Origin: DAOUAM01 sp034433305
Lineage (GTDB): Bacteria > Chloroflexota > Dehalococcoidia > Lucifugimonadales > DAOUAM01
Assembly: GCA_034433305.1 (NCBI GenBank)
Contig: DAOUAM010000093.1
Span: 1 to 11,862 of the forward strand
Length of the DNA: 11,862 nt
Reading direction: 5' to 3'
Made by a program: the position numbers and the translations under genes. The notes under the pieces are model-generated. The model saw nothing but the letters and a program-made list of their open reading frames with translations, was not told the origin of the DNA and did no database searches. Shown here piece after piece: positions 5,603 to 11,862 of the stretch (within the stretch, counting starts at the first letter, position 1; each line of letters begins with the position of its first letter).

Positions 5603-6406
5603 ATGAAGACCGTTCCCAGGGCAATGACCATAGCAGGCTCCGATTCGGGCGGCGGCGCTGGCATCCAGGCCGACCTCAAGACCTTCGCCGCCCTCGGTGT
5701 CTATGGCACCTCGGTCATAACGGCCATCACCGCCCAGAACACCCTGCGCGTCACCGACGTGCTGGAGCTGCCCACGTCCCTCGTCAGGGCGCAGATGGAT
5801 GCCGTGATGTCCGACATCGGCACCGACGCCGCCAAGACGGGGATGCTGTCCAGTTCCGCCATTATCCGGACGGTGGCCGAGAAGGTCAGGGAGTACGGCA
5901 TCACGAAGCTGGTGGTTGACCCGGTGATGGTTGCCAAGGGCGGCGACAGGCTGCTCCAGGAGGAAGCCGTGGACACCCTTCGCACGGAACTGGTGCCCCT
6001 GGCCATGGTTGTCACTCCCAACCTGCCGGAGGCGTCGGTGCTGGTGGGGTGGCCTGTTAAGGACCTGGACGATGCCCGGGTGGCCGCCAGGGAGATTGTG
6101 GCCATGGGCGCCCGGGCGGTGGTGGTCAAGGGCGGCCACCTGAAAGGCCCGGCTACCGACGTGCTGCTGGACGGCGACAGGTTCCACGAGTTTACCGCGC
6201 CGCGCATCGAGACGGCCAGCACCCACGGCACAGGCTGCACCTTCGCCTCGGCCATCGCGGCGGGCCTGGCCAGGGGGCTGGCGGTGCCCGAGGCGGTGGC
6301 AAAGGCCAAGCAGTACGTTAGCGACGCCATACGCACCGCATTCCTCATGGGCCGCGGCCACGGCCCCCTCAACCATTTCTACATGCTCTGGGACAGGGAA
6401 GAGTAA
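5603..6406 (+). CDS. thiD: Hydroxymethylpyrimidine/phosphomethylpyrimidine kinase
   Basis: ThiD phosphorylates HMP and then HMP-phosphate to HMP-pyrophosphate, the pyrimidine half of thiamine, in the cytoplasm. The 267 residues match the usual length of this ribokinase-fold enzyme. Landmarks are GSDSGGGAGIQADLKTF (12-28), AITAQNT (41-47, Gln45 at the pyrimidine site), DPVMVAKGG (106-114), VTPNLPEA (137-144) and VVKGGHLKG (174-182). STHGTGCTFASAIAAGLARG (206-225) carries the anion-hole Gly-Thr-Gly and the Cys typical of bifunctional HMP-P kinases. The start at 5603 is set by GGGAGG 5 nt upstream and by the extended -10 box, which excludes the upstream ATG at 5573. It is followed after 3 nt by a cyclodeaminase-family gene, probably co-transcribed and translationally coupled. 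No other thiamine gene is in view. Confidence 0.95.
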   Translation: MKTVPRAMTIAGSDSGGGAGIQADLKTFAALGVYGTSVITAITAQNTLRVTDVLELPTSLVRAQMDAVMSDIGTDAAKTGMLSSSAIIRTVAEKVREYGITKLVVDPVMVAKGGDRLLQEEAVDTLRTELVPLAMVVTPNLPEASVLVGWPVKDLDDARVAAREIVAMGARAVVVKGGHLKGPATDVLLDGDRFHEFTAPRIETASTHGTGCTFASAIAAGLARGLAVPEAVAKAKQYVSDAIRTAFLMGRGHGPLNHFYMLWDREE

Positions 6407-6409
6407 AAG

Positions 6410-7354
6410 GTGGCCCTGTTTCTATCGGAAGAGGACGTGGGCCGTCTGCTGAGCATGTACGTGGCGCTGGAGGCCGCCGAGGAAGCCCTGAGGCTGCGGG
6501 CGGCGGGGCGCGCCACCAGCGGCCTGCCGTCGCGGCTGCCCGTAGGGGCCGGCGCCTTCTACTTCTGGGCCGGCGCGGTGCCAGGGCTGGGGGTAATGGG
6601 CTGCCGGGCCTCCGTCTCCCGGCCGGGCGGGCCTGCCAGCTCCTGCCTCCAGCTTTCCAGCGCCGAAAACGGGGAGCTGCTGGCCGCCATAGAGTCGGTG
6701 GCCCTGGAGCGGGCAGGCGCGGCGGCGCTGACGGGCGTCGCCACGCGACACCTGGCGCGACGGGACGCTTCCACGCTGGCCATTCTCGGCCACGGACAGG
6801 AGACGCTGGCCCATGCCGAGGCGGTATGCCGCGTCCGCAAGGTGCGCCACGCCAGGGTGTACAGCCGCTCGGCCACGGCCAGGGACTGGCTGGCCTCAGC
6901 GGTAAAGGGCCGCCTGGGGATAGAGGCGACGGCGACGGCCAGCGCCCAGGACTGCCTCTCGGGGGCTGATGTGGCCGTCCTGACCTCAGGCCCCATGGTG
7001 CGCGGCCAGTGGCTGCAACCGGGCATGCACGTCAACGTGGTGGGCGCGGGCCATGCCCTGCCGCGACATCTGGACGATGCTGCCACAGGCCGCGTCACAG
7101 CCGTGGTGGGCGATGTGGAGCAGGCCCGGCGTCAGTGCCAGGACCTCCTTCACGCGGTGGAACGGGGCGTTATTCGCTGGGAGCAGGTCAGGGGCCTAGC
7201 CGACGTGCTGGTCGGCGCGGCGCCCGGGCGTGAGGCCGAGGGGGACATTACCCTCTTCCTGTCCGGGCCACTGCCTGCGGTGGACGTCGCCACTGGTGCT
7301 CGGGTGTACTGGCTGGCCCGCGAGGCTGGCCTGGGCCGGGAGCTGCCCTTCTGA
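6410..7354 (+). CDS. Degenerate ornithine cyclodeaminase/mu-crystallin family protein, coupled to thiD
   Basis: This 314-residue protein has the ornithine cyclodeaminase/mu-crystallin fold, whose members use NAD(P) on amino or imino acids. Family landmarks are the N-terminal FLSEEDVGRLL, RAGAAALTGVATRHLARRDA (101-120), a Rossmann turn at 127-132, QWLQPGMHVNVVGAG (200-214) and the C-terminal GDITLFLSG. Key positions depart from the family. Arg66 (VMGCRAS) replaces the catalytic lysine that the neighbouring paralogue keeps as Lys66 (FGLKTYT). The nucleotide loop is GHGQET rather than GTGFQG. GAGHA replaces GSNHW where the family usually has a functional residue. It starts with GTG at 6410, three bases after the thiD stop, with GGGAAGAG inside the thiD end as a possible ribosome site. 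It may have changed substrate or lost catalysis; the frame is open and protein-like, so it is not an obvious pseudogene. Confidence 0.85.
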   Translation: MALFLSEEDVGRLLSMYVALEAAEEALRLRAAGRATSGLPSRLPVGAGAFYFWAGAVPGLGVMGCRASVSRPGGPASSCLQLSSAENGELLAAIESVALERAGAAALTGVATRHLARRDASTLAILGHGQETLAHAEAVCRVRKVRHARVYSRSATARDWLASAVKGRLGIEATATASAQDCLSGADVAVLTSGPMVRGQWLQPGMHVNVVGAGHALPRHLDDAATGRVTAVVGDVEQARRQCQDLLHAVERGVIRWEQVRGLADVLVGAAPGREAEGDITLFLSGPLPAVDVATGARVYWLAREAGLGRELPF

Positions 7355-7373
7355 ATGGCGAGACCAGCCCCCT

Positions 7374-7402
7374 CTATAGCTCTCCCCCAAAGGGGGCTAT
7401 AG
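7374..7402. terminator. Candidate shared terminator between convergent genes
   Basis: CTATAGC (7374-7380) pairs with GCTATAG (7396-7402), and CCCC (7385-7388) pairs with GGGG (7392-7395) around loop AAA, with a TCTC bulge. It lies 19 nt after the stop of the plus-strand gene and between two convergent genes, where a two-way terminator is expected. There is no clear T-run on either side. Confidence 0.5.
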
Positions 7403-7413
7403 ATAGGCCAATG

Positions 7414-7431
7414 TGGTGCCCTCAAGCACCA
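7414..7431. terminator. Small hairpin between convergent genes
   Basis: TGGTGC (7414-7419) and GCACCA (7426-7431) form a perfect 6-bp stem with loop CCTCAA. It could end the minus-strand transcript coming from 7539. It lacks a U-tract and lies 107 nt past that stop, so the role is uncertain. Confidence 0.3.
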
Positions 7432-7538
7432 GGGGGGAGGTCGGCCTGGCCGGACCGCCTCCCGGCTACCCTCAAAACCGTCCGCCGCTTTCAGGCACAG
7501 TCGGCACCATATGTCCGGGGGGCTGAGCGGGGCTGGCG

Positions 7539-8498
7539 CTAGCTGCTCAGGGGCAACGGGATGCCCACGCCCTGCTGCACGGCCTTGCGGTACACGTAGT
7601 TGGCGGCGGCCACGTCGCTCACGGCGATACCCTGGGACTCGAACAGGGTGATGTCCTGGGGCGATCGGCGCCCCTTGATGTGTCCCGCCACCACGTCGCC
7701 AAGCTCGCGTACCTGGCCCCAGCGGATGCGCCCTCGCTCGATGGGGTACAGCAGGTCACCGGCCTCCACGTGGGCATCCTCCAGGCTGTCAACAACGACC
7801 ACGTTGGCCCGTTGGACAACCTTGTCGTCCACCTCCTGGCGGACCCAGTGGTTGCTGCCGGCGGCGTTGATGTGCTGGCCTGGCTGGAGCCAGTCGCCCA
7901 GCAGTACCGGCGTGCGCGAGGTGGTCATGGTTACGACGATGTCCACGTCCTTGACAGCCTCCTCGGCGCTCTTGACCGGCGTCACCGGCACGTTAAGCTT
8001 CTGGGACATCTCCTCGGCGAACTTCCTGGCCGACTCCTCCACGATGTCGAAGGCCTTGACGCTGGATACCTTCCGCACCGCGCACACGCCCTCAAGCTGC
8101 CCCCTGCCCTGGAAGCCTGTGCCGATGATCCCGACCGTCGTGGCATCCTCGCGGGCCATGTGCCTGGTGGCCACCGCGCTCACGGCGCCAGTGCGTAGCT
8201 GGGTCAGCAGACCGCCCTGGACCATGCACAGCAGGTCGCCGGTGTTGCTGTCGTACAGGACTACCAGGAACCTGATGCCGGCCCGGAAGCTGGTGTAGGT
8301 CTTGAGGCCAAAGACGTTGCTGCCCATCACCGCCGCGGCCATCAGGTGATGGAAGCCGGCCGGCATGCGGATGCGAGAGCGTGGCCGGTTCCAGGTCAGG
8401 CCATCGCCCACCTGCCGGAAGGCGTCCTCCATCACCTCGACGCACTCCTTCATAGTCATCAGGCGGGCTACTTCGGTGTCCGTCAATAGAAGAGGCAT
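7539..8498 (-). CDS. Ornithine cyclodeaminase/mu-crystallin family oxidoreductase
   Basis: This 319-residue family member has the expected residues intact. They are PLLLTDTEVARLM at the N-terminus, Lys66 in FGLKTYTSF at the catalytic position, LRTGA with Arg102 for the substrate carboxylate, and TVGIIGTGFQGRGQL with the Rossmann glycines 126, 128 and 131. INAAGSNHWVRQEVDD (210-225) and the C-terminal PQDITLFESQGIAVSD follow. Family enzymes either convert ornithine to proline plus ammonia or act as NAD(P)-dependent imine (ketimine, pyrroline-2-carboxylate) or alanine reductases; sequence alone does not decide. The start at 8498 has GGAG 7 nt upstream and matches the family N-terminus; the upstream in-frame ATG at 8570 would add 24 unrelated residues. 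It is tail-to-tail with the degenerate homologue at 6410-7354. Confidence 0.9.
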   Translation of the reverse strand: MPLLLTDTEVARLMTMKECVEVMEDAFRQVGDGLTWNRPRSRIRMPAGFHHLMAAAVMGSNVFGLKTYTSFRAGIRFLVVLYDSNTGDLLCMVQGGLLTQLRTGAVSAVATRHMAREDATTVGIIGTGFQGRGQLEGVCAVRKVSSVKAFDIVEESARKFAEEMSQKLNVPVTPVKSAEEAVKDVDIVVTMTTSRTPVLLGDWLQPGQHINAAGSNHWVRQEVDDKVVQRANVVVVDSLEDAHVEAGDLLYPIERGRIRWGQVRELGDVVAGHIKGRRSPQDITLFESQGIAVSDVAAANYVYRKAVQQGVGIPLPLSS

Positions 8499-8513
8499 GG
8501 GACAACTCCACTG

Positions 8514-8542
8514 GCTATGTAAGTAATACCGCTTTTGCTCAA
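8514..8542 (-). promoter_or_regulatory. Weak candidate promoter for the cyclodeaminase-family gene
   Basis: On the minus strand TTGAGC (8537-8542) and CATAGC (8514-8519) are separated by 17 nt. The -35 is fair and the -10 poor. Transcription would begin near 8507, leaving a very short leader before the ATG at 8498. Confidence 0.3.
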
Positions 8543-8597
8543 GAGTGTCGGCTAGCCCCTCTCCCTCCACCGGCTGACAGGGGTATGTATTCCCCGG

Positions 8598-8616
8598 AGG
8601 CCAGCCTGCACGGCCT
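8598..8616. repeat. Small hairpin in the gene-free stretch
   Basis: AGGCC (8598-8602) and GGCCT (8612-8616) are perfect complements around 9 nt. It is one of several stems in the gene-free stretch 8499-8922, lying just outside the larger structured element at 8627-8750. Confidence 0.3.
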
Positions 8617-8626
8617 GGTGGAAGCC

Positions 8627-8750
8627 TGGGCTGTCACCGTAAGGCAGGGCCTGTCGGTCCCACCCACCCGCCCTGGCTGAGTTTCTATCCCCTGCCCCGC
8701 CTGGAGACGGGGCTGGGCCGTAGAAACAACTGCATTGAGGTGACAGCCCA
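8627..8750. ncRNA. Structured intergenic element with 12-bp terminal inverted repeats
   Basis: TGGGCTGTCACC (8627-8638) and GGTGACAGCCCA (8739-8750) are perfect 12-bp complements. Between them lie two separate stems. CAGGGC (8645-8650) pairs with GCCCTG (8670-8675). A longer arm has GTTTCTA (8681-8687) with TAGAAAC (8721-8727), CCC with GGG, and GCCCCG (8694-8699) with CGGGGC (8708-8713). Together they make a closed three-way-junction shape. This could be a structured RNA on either strand, or a small miniature transposable or repeat element. No target-site duplication is evident at the ends, and I match it to no known RNA family. It lies in the 424-bp gap with no gene (8499-8922). Confidence 0.4.
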
Positions 8751-8794
8751 CGGATGCACGGAATGGGCGATTTTCATGCCGGTGTCAGCCTTCG

Positions 8795-8834
8795 GCAGGA
8801 GAGGGAATGCTCCTGCTCCCTTGACGGGAGAAGG
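8795..8834. repeat. Adjacent hairpins including repeat copy 2
   Basis: GCAGGAG (8795-8801) pairs with CTCCTGC (8810-8816) over 7 bp. Directly after it CTCCC (8816-8820) pairs with GGGAG (8826-8830) around TTGAC. The stretch 8821-8834 matches 71-84 at 12 of 14 positions, marking a second copy of the same intergenic repeat. Confidence 0.45.
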
Positions 8835-8886
8835 CTGGGCCTGCTCCTCCGACTCCGCTTGGGGCAAGCTCTGGGCCTGCCGAGAG

Positions 8887-8902
8887 GATGAAGCCCTTCA
8901 TC
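8887..8902 (-). terminator. Short hairpin after the crotonase gene
   Basis: GATGAA (8887-8892) pairs with TTCATC (8897-8902) around GCCC. It starts 20 nt beyond the crotonase stop on the minus strand. The position suits a terminator but the stem is short and no U-tract follows. Confidence 0.3.
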
Positions 8903-8922
8903 AAAGCTACGTTGACGCTGTG

Positions 8923-9843
8923 CTAACCGGCGTTCCACTCGTGGCGTATCTGGTCCAGCCTGGCGCGCTGCTCCGGTGTAATCTCTGGGAAGGCATCGCC
9001 CCTCTGCCGGATGCCGCCGGTGAAGTTGGGCGGGCGCTTCTCCAGGAAGGCCCTTCTGCCCTCCTCACCGTCGGTGGTAAGCTGCGTCAGCAGAGCGTTC
9101 ATGAGTGTCTGGACACGCCAGGCCTCGGTGACCGGTATATCCCGGAACCTGACGACGAACTCCTTCATCATGCGGACTGCCAGTGGCGGCAGCTTGGCGA
9201 TGTGGCTGGCGATCTCCTCGGCCCGCGTGATGAGCCGGTCATGGGGGACTACCTCGTTGATCAGGTTGATGCGCAGTGCCTCCCTGGCGTCGAAAGGCTC
9301 GTCGGTGAGCAGGATGCGCATGGCATCGGCGTAGGCTATCTGGCGGGTCAGGTAGGTGGCGCCGGGGCCACCGCCCACCCAGCCCTGGCTCAGGAGGGCG
9401 AACTTGAACCGTGCATGCTCCTCGCAGGCCAGTCGGATGTCGGTGGACGTGAGCATTATGTAGAAGCCGGCGCCGGCGGCCCAGCCGTTGATGGCGCCGA
9501 TAACCGGCTTCCATATCTGCGGGTAGTGGTCGCCCAGCCGTCCGTCCACGCCGATCCTGGCCCCGTTGACGGTGCCGGCCAGCGGCCAGAAGATGCTCTC
9601 GGCGCGAATACGCTCCCGCTCTTCCTCGGTGACGTCTGGCCGGGGGGCCAGGTTGTGGCCCGCGCAGAAGTGGCGGTCGCCGGCGCCGGTCAGTATCACC
9701 GCCCGGACGTCCCAGTCCTCCCATACCTCCTTCCAGGCCTCGCTGATCTCGGCGATGGTCTGCCGGTCCATAATGTTGGCTTTGTCCGGGTTGTTTATGG
9801 TGATGTAGGCAATAGAGCCTTTCTTCTCGTAGAGAATTCCCAT
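8923..9843 (-). CDS. Crotonase-fold (enoyl-CoA hydratase/isomerase family) protein lacking both hydratase glutamates
   Basis: This 306-residue crotonase-family protein should bind an acyl-CoA thioester in the cytoplasm. The fold markers are the start (AYITINNPDKANIMD), the first oxyanion-hole segment HFCAGHNL (58-65), the second GWAAGAGFYIML (120-131) and GGPGATYLTRQI (158-169). Aligned by eye to mammalian crotonase, the two glutamates that add water (Glu144, Glu164) correspond to Tyr128 and about Leu150. A classical hydratase reaction is therefore unlikely. About 21 extra residues lie between the oxyanion segments, roughly 66-108. The family also holds isomerases, dehalogenases, decarboxylases and hydrolases. 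GAGG sits 7 nt before the ATG. The gene lies 58 nt after the DppC-like permease on the same strand, likely in one transcript. Confidence 0.88.
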   Translation of the reverse strand: MGILYEKKGSIAYITINNPDKANIMDRQTIAEISEAWKEVWEDWDVRAVILTGAGDRHFCAGHNLAPRPDVTEEERERIRAESIFWPLAGTVNGARIGVDGRLGDHYPQIWKPVIGAINGWAAGAGFYIMLTSTDIRLACEEHARFKFALLSQGWVGGGPGATYLTRQIAYADAMRILLTDEPFDAREALRINLINEVVPHDRLITRAEEIASHIAKLPPLAVRMMKEFVVRFRDIPVTEAWRVQTLMNALLTQLTTDGEEGRRAFLEKRPPNFTGGIRQRGDAFPEITPEQRARLDQIRHEWNAG

Positions 9844-9859
9844 TCAATAACCTCACGTT

Positions 9860-9889
9860 GCGCCAGGCCGGTGTCAGACGCGGCCTCGC
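9860..9889 (-). other. Intercistronic hairpin between permease and crotonase genes
   Basis: AGGCCG (9865-9870) pairs with CGGCCT (9881-9886), and GCG (9860-9862) with CGC (9887-9889), leaving CC bulged. It fills much of the 58-nt gap and could modulate read-through or mRNA processing (inference). Confidence 0.25.
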
Positions 9890-9901
9890 CTTGCTAGAAG
9901 C

Positions 9902-10801
9902 CTATATCCTACCCCGCATCCGTGGGTCGAGCACGTCGCGAAGTCCATCGCCCACGAAGTTGAAGGACAGCACCAGGAGGAAGATGGCTATCCCTGGTGC
10001 GAAGGAGAGCCAGGGGGCGCTATTCAGGTTCTGGAAGGCCATGTTGAGCATGTTGCCCCACGTCGGAGTCGGCGGCGTCACCCCGATCCCGATGAAACTG
10101 AGGCTGGCCTCGCCCAGTATGGCAAAGCCCATCCCTAGCGTCGCCTGCACGATGACGGGCTGGATGGAGTTGGGCGCCATGTGCAGCAGCAGCAAACGCC
10201 ACGTCGGGACTCCTATAGCCTTGGCGGCGGTGAAGTACTCCCGTTCCTTGATAGACAGCGCCTGGCTCCGCACCAGGCGGGCCTGGGTCGTGAACAGATT
10301 GATGCCCAGGGCTATGCACACCGTCAGGACTCCGCCGCCGAGCACCAGCAGCAGCAGAATGGCGAAGAGCAGCCCAGGTATGGCGATCATGGCGTCCACC
10401 AGGCGCATGATGGTATGGTCCAGGTAGCGCCCCGCATAGGCGGCAATCAGGCCCAGGGGCACGCCAATCATGATGGCTATGCCGACTGCGCCTATACCCA
10501 CTATGAGAGAGATCCTGGCCCCGTAGAACAGCCTGCTGAGCTGGTCCCTACCCACGTGGTCCAGGCCGAGAGGGTGCGCCCATGAGGGCGGGGCCAGCGT
10601 CTCCAGAGGGTTGACGTCAATCGGATTGGCCGGGGAAATGATATTGGCGAATATGGCCACAAAGACGACGAGAGATATGTAGCTGAGGCCCAAAACAGAG
10701 AGCCGGTGCCGGAGCAACTGGCGCAGAGTGCCCAGCGGGAGGAAGCCCGCCGAGCGGGCCAGTCGCCTGGGCTTGATTATTACAGTCTCTCTAGCGCTCA
10801 T
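9902..10801 (-). CDS. ABC importer permease, DppC/OppC family
   Basis: This 299-residue inner-membrane permease is the second of the heterodimer in dipeptide/oligopeptide/nickel-type importers. It has a charged N-terminal tail and a first membrane helix near 35-56. A periplasmic segment with HPLGLDHVGRDQLSRLFYGARISL (76-99), a DppC family hallmark, follows. The remaining helices lie between about 100 and 288. The ATPase-contact EAA loop is at about 188-211 (EYFTAAKAIGVP, then HMAPNS). The C-terminal FVGDGLRDVLDPRMR is typical. The true start is the ATG whose first base is the last base of the upstream permease stop (TAATG overlap), giving translational coupling; longer in-frame starts would run inside that gene. 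Substrate unknown. Confidence 0.93.
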   Translation of the reverse strand: MSARETVIIKPRRLARSAGFLPLGTLRQLLRHRLSVLGLSYISLVVFVAIFANIISPANPIDVNPLETLAPPSWAHPLGLDHVGRDQLSRLFYGARISLIVGIGAVGIAIMIGVPLGLIAAYAGRYLDHTIMRLVDAMIAIPGLLFAILLLLVLGGGVLTVCIALGINLFTTQARLVRSQALSIKEREYFTAAKAIGVPTWRLLLLHMAPNSIQPVIVQATLGMGFAILGEASLSFIGIGVTPPTPTWGNMLNMAFQNLNSAPWLSFAPGIAIFLLVLSFNFVGDGLRDVLDPRMRGRI

Positions 10802-11754
10802 TAGCTGTACCTGATCCTGGGGTCCAGATACGCGTAAGTGATATCTGTTAACAGATTGGCCAGCATGACAGTCACTCCGGACATCAGCACAATGACCTGG
10901 ACGACAGGGTAATCTGCCGTCTGCAAGGCTGTCACGGCCATCCTGCCGACGCCGGGCCAACTGAACATGGTCTCGATAACTACCGCGCCTCCCAGGATGT
11001 TGCCCAGCCGCAGCCCCAGGATGGTGACCACCGGCAGCATGGAGTTGCGCACCCCGTGCAGCCAGATGACGGAACGCTCGGCCAGTCCCTTGGCCCGCGC
11101 GGTGCGGATATAGTCTTCACCCAGCACTTCCAGCAGAGCGGACCTGGTCTGCCTCATAATGGTCGCAGAGCCATTAAGTCCCAGGACTGTCGCTGGGAGC
11201 ACCAGGTGCCTTATAGCGCTGACAGGGTCGTGCCACAGCAGCTCTGAGCCGAACACTGGAAGCCATCCCAGGGCCACGCTAAAGACAAGAATAAGCATCA
11301 GTCCGAACCAGAAGTCCGGGAGCGCGATGCCAAACATGGCGCCAGTGGTGGCAGATACGTCCCATATGGAGTTGCGTTTCAGGGCCGCCACTACCCCGCA
11401 CCCAACCCCGAGAACCACGGAAATCACATAGGCGGTCACGGCTAGCTGGAGAGTGTGGGGGACCCTGTCCTTCAGTTCGCTGACAACTGGACGCTTGGAC
11501 CTGAAGGACTTGCCCCAGTTGCCCGTCATCATGTCCTTGATCCACACGCCATACTGGGCGACCACCGGCTTATCTATACCCAACTGGCGTTCCAATGCCG
11601 CCCGTGTCTCAGGGGACAGGTTGCCGGCCTCCTCGCCGGCGATGACGTAGATAGGGTCAACAGGCATAACCCTCACAAGGACAAATACAACAATACTGAT
11701 AAACAGGAGCACAGGTACCATCTGCAAGAGGCGATGGACGATGTACTTATGCAT
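10801..11754 (-). CDS. ABC importer permease, DppB/OppB family
   Basis: This 317-residue inner-membrane permease is the first subunit of a dipeptide/oligopeptide/nickel-type importer. The N-terminus YIVHRLLQMVPVLLFISIVVFVLVRVMPVDP is the family signature, with MPVDP in place of the common PGDP. LGIDKPVVAQYGVWIKDMMTGNWGKSF (58-84) is the usual periplasmic segment. Membrane helices fall near 9-29, 100-124, 137-164, 184-196, 240-262 and 284-306. The EAA loop for the ATPase is at about 213-242 (EDYIRTARAKGL, then RNSMLPV). The end, DITYAYLDPRIRYS, is conserved. Its stop overlaps the next permease start by one base. AAGG lies 10 nt before the ATG, a weak ribosome site. The binding protein would be expected upstream, beyond the window. 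Confidence 0.93.
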   Translation of the reverse strand: MHKYIVHRLLQMVPVLLFISIVVFVLVRVMPVDPIYVIAGEEAGNLSPETRAALERQLGIDKPVVAQYGVWIKDMMTGNWGKSFRSKRPVVSELKDRVPHTLQLAVTAYVISVVLGVGCGVVAALKRNSIWDVSATTGAMFGIALPDFWFGLMLILVFSVALGWLPVFGSELLWHDPVSAIRHLVLPATVLGLNGSATIMRQTRSALLEVLGEDYIRTARAKGLAERSVIWLHGVRNSMLPVVTILGLRLGNILGGAVVIETMFSWPGVGRMAVTALQTADYPVVQVIVLMSGVTVMLANLLTDITYAYLDPRIRYS

Positions 11755-11833
11755 TGCTATCTTGCCTTGTGGGGAGGCCAGCCTGTCCTATGGGTGCCCG
11801 GACCGGGGCTGAGCAAATCGAAGTGGCGTGAGA

Positions 11834-11839
11834 AGTATA
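11834..11839 (-). promoter_or_regulatory. Weak candidate -10 box for the permease operon
   Basis: TATACT on the minus strand lies about 80 nt before the permease ATG. No good -35 is seen 17 nt further upstream, where the window nearly ends. The genes could instead be read from a promoter ahead of a binding-protein gene outside the window. Confidence 0.3.
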
Positions 11840-11862
11840 CCACAGCAACAGTGTGCAGTGCT

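Noticed and set aside
5552..6376. 274-codon minus-strand frame opposite thiD
   Set aside because: It is a His/Gly-rich shadow of thiD.
8694..8713. B12-box-like GCCTGGAGAC in the structured element
   Set aside because: It lacks the conserved CAGGAGACC core, and the surrounding stems do not follow the cobalamin riboswitch layout.
8627..8750. Confident call as a miniature transposon
   Set aside because: No target-site duplication can be seen at the ends of the inverted repeats and no second copy lies in the window, so it is left as an unassigned structured element.
8539..8751. 70-codon minus-strand frame in the long gap
   Set aside because: It coincides with the structured element and its base pairing better explains the sequence; no ribosome site or family motif.
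8740..9897. 385-codon open frame on the plus strand
   Set aside because: It is antisense to the crotonase gene plus non-coding DNA; composition is unlike a protein and there is no ribosome site.

Overview
The window is GC-rich, gene-dense bacterial DNA that looks chromosomal. The mix is an extra enolase-superfamily dehydratase, a cytoplasmic corrinoid/Fe-S protein of the reductive-dehalogenase superfamily, two ornithine-cyclodeaminase-family proteins, an unusual crotonase and a Dpp/Opp-type importer. This fits an environmental Chloroflexota (SAR202/Dehalococcoidia-like) genome. That assignment is inference from gene content; the window has no rRNA or phylogenetic marker. There are no tRNA or rRNA genes, no CRISPR array, and no transposase or phage gene.

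Layout. (1) 1-269 is non-coding, with several hairpins and what look like dispersed repeats. (2) 270-3475, minus strand: ilvD (dihydroxy-acid dehydratase), then a DgoD-like sugar-acid dehydratase, then a tiny Tat-signal peptide. ilvD has an extended -10 promoter. The Tat peptide has its own TATAAT box abutting a 10-bp inverted repeat. (3) 3669-3857, minus: a 62-residue orphan protein with a good ribosome binding site, followed by a terminator-like hairpin. (4) 4103-5353, minus: the reductive-dehalogenase/QueG-like protein, with a clear promoter. (5) 5603-7354, plus, divergent from (4): thiD followed 3 nt later by a degenerate ornithine-cyclodeaminase-family gene. (6) 7539-8498, minus: a second, intact ornithine-cyclodeaminase-family gene, tail-to-tail with the first. 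(7) 8499-8922: 424 bp without a gene, rich in inverted repeats. (8) 8923-11754, minus: two Dpp/Opp-family permeases overlapping by one base (TAATG), then a crotonase. The substrate-binding protein and ATPases are not in the window.

Most genes look like ordinary metabolism: branched-chain amino acid or sugar-acid dehydration, thiamine pyrimidine phosphorylation, amino-acid/imine redox, peptide-type import and acyl-CoA chemistry. I found no clear new multi-gene system. The best leads are proteins that keep a fold but have lost the standard catalytic residues. One is the crotonase lacking both hydratase glutamates; the other is the thiD-coupled cyclodeaminase homologue with Arg at the catalytic Lys position. 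Further leads are the short corrinoid/Fe-S protein with no membrane partner, the 19-residue putative Tat cargo, and the roughly 124-nt structured intergenic element at 8627-8750.
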